Position numbers and translations under genes: made by a program
Notes under the pieces: generated by a model
Seen by the model: the letters and a program-made list of their open reading frames with translations, nothing else
Told to the model about the DNA's origin: nothing
Database searches by the model: none
Source: Hemibagrus wyckioides
Lineage: Eukaryota; Chordata; Actinopteri; Siluriformes; Bagridae
Length of the DNA stretch: 64,000 nucleotides
Direction: 5' to 3'
Assembly (NCBI RefSeq): GCF_019097595.1
Contig: NC_080717.1
Span: 10,370,836 to 10,434,835 of the forward strand
In this document: positions 60,431-64,000 of the stretch, piece by piece
Numbering within the stretch: the first letter of the stretch is position 1
How the letters are laid out: every line of letters begins with the position of its first letter

Positions 60431-61534
60431 AGAGGCATTGCCTTATACCCTTTTGCGTAATCATTGTTTTGTAAATCTCTGTAAACCAGAATGGAACCAG
60501 AATTTTCTAAAACAGCTTCTTTTTTAGCTTTACAAGATAGATGGATCTCATAAACTTAAACTGAGGAAAACATCCATTACAAATGTTGAAATAAAATGCT
60601 TCATTTGTGACAGTAGCTGCTATCTTTTTTTTATATTGGCTTTAACTGTAGATGTGATATCATTCAGTATTAATATATTCAACTTCTCTGCTTTAAAATT
60701 CCAATCAAAGTTTTTCCATGCCTATAAATGAAAGTCAGTTTTAAACCCAACCCCTTCCTAAGACTGCATTTGTGCTAAATATTTCAGCAGATTAAGTCAA
60801 GAGATAGATTGGAGGAAGGAGAGAAGAATTAGGGGAAATTAGAGCAGGAAGTACCAGTTATTGGCCTCCAGGGCAGACAGTATTCTTTTTTTCCTCCCAC
60901 TTCAGCATACTTTGACTAAATTGAATGTAATAGGACTAATCTCCTCACACTGCAGAGGCTCAGAGAAGCTTCCGGACTTTGGTTCAGTGAATGACAGTAG
61001 GATGGAACTGCAGAGTCAGGATCAGAAATGGGCAGCCACAGGCTCCATCAGCGTATGACGCCCTGCTGCTGTGAGCGAGAGTAGAGATAAGCCACACTGA
61101 AAGGAGGAGAATCACTTTTTATTGCCAGCCAGTGAAGTATGCCTGCTCTCCTTTATGGTTTTTAAGCAAAGCTACTGAGGTGGAGGTGCCTGGGGTCTCC
61201 AGAGGCTCGTGTTTGCTTGAGAGGACATCGAGGTCCGAGGCCTATCTGTCTCAATCAGGTTGTGTGGGGAAAGCACAGCCAATGTGAGGATGATATGGCT
61301 GCTTGTAGGCTGTTCTATTTAGATGGTGTGACATGTTGTGATACAGAGTAGGCTATATTATGTTGTCTGCAAGAAACAACAATCGCCTTTTGATATTGCC
61401 CCAGCATGTAAAATTGAAAGATCCCTAAGACCTCAATCTGGAAAAATGCCCGCTTGCCGAAATGATGTGCTACTCCATATTCCCTACAAAATGTAACACA
61501 TATTACAGATATTCTGTACACTCTAGAGCAGGGG

Positions 61535-61850
61535 TTCTCAAACTTGTTACATTCAGGGACACCTTTTCCTTTATTTTCTGCCCAATTTGGTCACCTGCTA
61601 CTTCACGCCCACCAGCCAGCTCTCACCTATCATACAACAGCTACCAACTGGGGAAGGTGAGGGCTAACACCTTCTTCTTTCAAGACATGTGAAGTCAGCC
61701 AAAGGCATCTTTTCAAACTGCTGTTCACGCTGTGTCACAGAGCAGCCTAGCACACTCAGAAGAAAGTGTCATTTACCCCTTCCACATACATGAGCTCACA
61801 GATACCCAGCATTGGTAAGTTTCCTGTGATTACCTCTCATTTGCTCCCTT
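61535..61850 (-). mobile_element. tRNA-derived SINE, copy 3 of 3
   Basis: CCCAATTTGGTCACCTGCTACTTCACGCCCACCAGCCAGCTCTCACCTATCATACAACAGCTACCAACTGGGGAAGGTGAGGGCTAACACC, AGCCAAAGGCATCTTTTCAAACTGCTGTTCACGCTG and CTTCCACATACATGAGCTCACAGATACCCAGCATTGG match copies 1 and 2 in order. The tRNA-like head is missing at its right end. Confidence 0.7.
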
Positions 61851-64000
61851 GGTTTCTAGTTATAAATGAGGAGCTCCTTTAACCCCAAAAGTCATATTAT
61901 TTAAATGTCTACACACTTTTTTGGGGCTGTTAATTGCTGTAGTCCTATTATATACATACATTTTATAGTCATGTCTTATAGGGCCATGAATATGATTTAC
62001 AGACACCTACTTTAAGAACCTCTAGTGGTTCTAGTGTACATCACTTGGACAGAAACTCACTAATTGTTTGCCCTGTTGGATTGAGAGTCCACAGGATACA
62101 CTGTAGTATGCTGTCAAACATAGCTATATGAGGGATAGGATGCTGATTCTGAGATGCAGATAGTCTTCCAAATGCAGGTCTATAAATATTCACATTCACA
62201 TAGAATTATGGTTAGAACTGTTAGGTAAATTATACTTATTTATATACACATTTTGAGTGATCGCACTGGCATGGCTATGCGTCACCTACAGTATCCTGAG
62301 GGTGCACGTGTCTTGAATCTATCACTTGCATGGGCTGGGATGGTGGACCCTCATCGCTTTTTGATGAAGTCTGCTTACAGGCAACAGCCTGCTCAGCTAC
62401 TCTCTGAAAAATGAATCCCTGTGAATGAATGGCATCTGGGTCAGGCCCAAGGCTTGCAAGCTGTTCAAAGTCTGCAGTGGAGTTTGTAGTGTCAGACAGA
62501 TAGATGGAGTATACCAGACAATAGACCAAAGCAAGACAACAGCACTGAAACCTGCTTCAGGAAATCCTCCTAACATTTGCCACACGCAGAGGAAGGGGGT
62601 CATTTTAGCTTTGTTTCTCCGAGAAGAAGGAGCTCTAGATAGGCAAGATGGATGCTCTTGATTTTCTGCTGCCACAATGGTGAAATTCATGGTGTGCATC
62701 CTCAGTTGTGGATTAGAGGGCCCTCATTTCCACACTTACAGCTGCTGGTCATTTGTCGTATGGACAAGGACTCAGAGAGGAACAGCAGATAAGAGACTGT
62801 CAAACGGATTCTGCCTAGAAACCCGACTCGGAGTGGTTTTGATCTGATTTTGAGTTCCCTCTGGAATTTCATTCAACAGTAGCGATTAAGGGGCAGATGT
62901 GGTACGGTTGCCTCTTGAGTGTTTTGGTCAATAATATCTCAAAGAAAAATAAAATCCTTTACATTATAATATATATTGAGTACTATCCAATAAACATTGA
63001 GAAAGGATCAAATGGTGGTTTACAGTCTAAAAATGCCATATCCAGGTCATACCTTCTCTGTTATATATATGAATCTCTCATAAAATATATGCTGTGTTCA
63101 ATTTGTGTCTACTCTGTTAATGCTGTGGTTTCCTGCAGTAATAGCAAGCCATTTCTCCTTTCTGTATAGCTGGTTCAGTCGCAGAACAGGATTAAGACAT
63201 GAAACCCTTTTTCATTTCACATAAGAATGGACAGAAGAAGTTAGTACACTGAAACAGTATCTTAAAGTTAGAATTGGGAAATAAGGACAATGACTCAATC
63301 CATAATCCATAATTTAAAGAAGGTTTTTTTTTTTTTCATTTAAATGTCACCTGAATATTTTATATCAGTACAAATTCGTTTTAATAAAGTCAATAACCTT
63401 GCTCCTGTGGCATTTTTTCATAAATGATTTTGCATTCATTTAGTCTTATGTTGGTTGCAGGATTATTGCACCACTTCAAAATGAATCAGTGACTGAAGCA
63501 GAAACACTGATTAGATTTGAGGAAAGGTTTTGAACTCATACCTTCTGGTTTTCAGTGGCAGAGGAAAAAAAAAGCTCCACCAGACCCCCACTTCAGAAAC
63601 GTTTCTGAATTATCATAAAATCAAAGCTCCTACTTTTCCCATTGTGTTTAAAGTTGTCAGTCAAGATTAATTTCAGCCAAAGCTCAATGAATGTAACCCC
63701 ATGAAAAAAGTGCTTAATAAAAGAGTCCCAGTCGTGCACAAAGGAATGTGTTGAACATCCAAAGCTCCAGATTACTTTGATTTGACTTCTAACATTCACA
63801 TTAATTGATTGCTGTCTTCCCCTGCTACTTTTTGTGTTTGCATAGACAGCAAAGACTTTCCTGCCAGTGAAATCAAAGAAGCAAGTGATCCCACCTCAGC
63901 ACATTGACACTAGCATGTAAAACTGGGCCAACCCAGAGAGGCCAGGAATAGCAGTGAGCTGGTTCCCTTTGATTTGAAGCAAGCCCAAGAAGGCTGAGGC

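Larger units (their letters stand above)
59469..64000 (+). other. gria3: 5' part of the gria3 intron downstream of the second exon
   Basis: It begins with the donor GTAAAAG and runs past the window edge. Recognisable content is a dispersed repeat fragment near 60245-60430 and a minus-strand SINE at 61535-61850. In 60440-61530 and 61851-64000 I see only unassigned sequence and short chance frames; the next GRIA exon is not visible. Confidence 0.85.

Noticed and set aside
62275..62700. Overlapping frames on both strands of 78-100 codons
   Set aside because: No similarity to known proteins that I can recognise, and mutually overlapping frames suggest chance; possibly a low-repeat non-coding block.

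Overview
The window is vertebrate nuclear DNA, almost certainly from a ray-finned (teleost) fish. It lies entirely inside one large gene on the + strand: gria3, which encodes the AMPA-type glutamate receptor subunit GluA3. Only two short stretches are coding, a 240-bp exon at 24123-24362 and a 188-bp exon at 59281-59468. Both encode parts of the extracellular amino-terminal domain and have clean AG/GT splice sites. They are consecutive exons (exons 3 and 4 in the usual GRIA numbering) and join in phase. Together they give 142 residues that read through the junction as ...YDTDR-G-FSILQ.... The fish assignment rests on the exon divergence and on several dispersed repeats that I recognise as common in teleosts. 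Some of these, such as the minus-strand tRNA-derived SINE and the (GAATT)n-tailed element, remind me of catfish and other otophysans, but that narrower placement is from memory and is tentative.

Layout: 1-24122 is the 3' part of the upstream intron. 24123-24362 is the first exon. 24363-59280 is a complete intron of 34,918 bp. 59281-59468 is the second exon. 59469-64000 is the 5' part of the next intron. The exons encoding the signal peptide and the start of the domain, and those for the rest of the receptor, lie outside the window. No second gene, tRNA gene, rRNA gene, CRISPR array or prokaryotic feature is visible.

The introns are AT-rich and full of simple repeats: (GT)n, (CT)n, (TA)n, (TTC)n/(ATT)n, (TTTC)n, (GAATT)n and (GGAGA)n. 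They also carry old, broken mobile-element copies. Recognisable groups are: a minus-strand tRNA-derived SINE family with three copies; a truncated tRNA-like SINE; a family ending in (GAATT)n with three copies; a LINE/SINE 3'-end family containing a GTTTGCATGTTCTCC-like core; a LINE 3' fragment; a foldback DNA element; and an unclassified family seen in at least five places. A direct repeat pair of about 0.4 kb lies 2.8 kb apart in the large intron. A few repeat-poor, more GC-balanced blocks are candidates for conserved regulatory elements, but the sequence alone cannot prove this.

I see no undescribed system here. The observations most worth checking are the (CT)n microsatellite that serves as the polypyrimidine tract of the first exon, the candidate conserved blocks in the 35-kb intron, the foldback element wedged between two retroelements, and the local repeat families.
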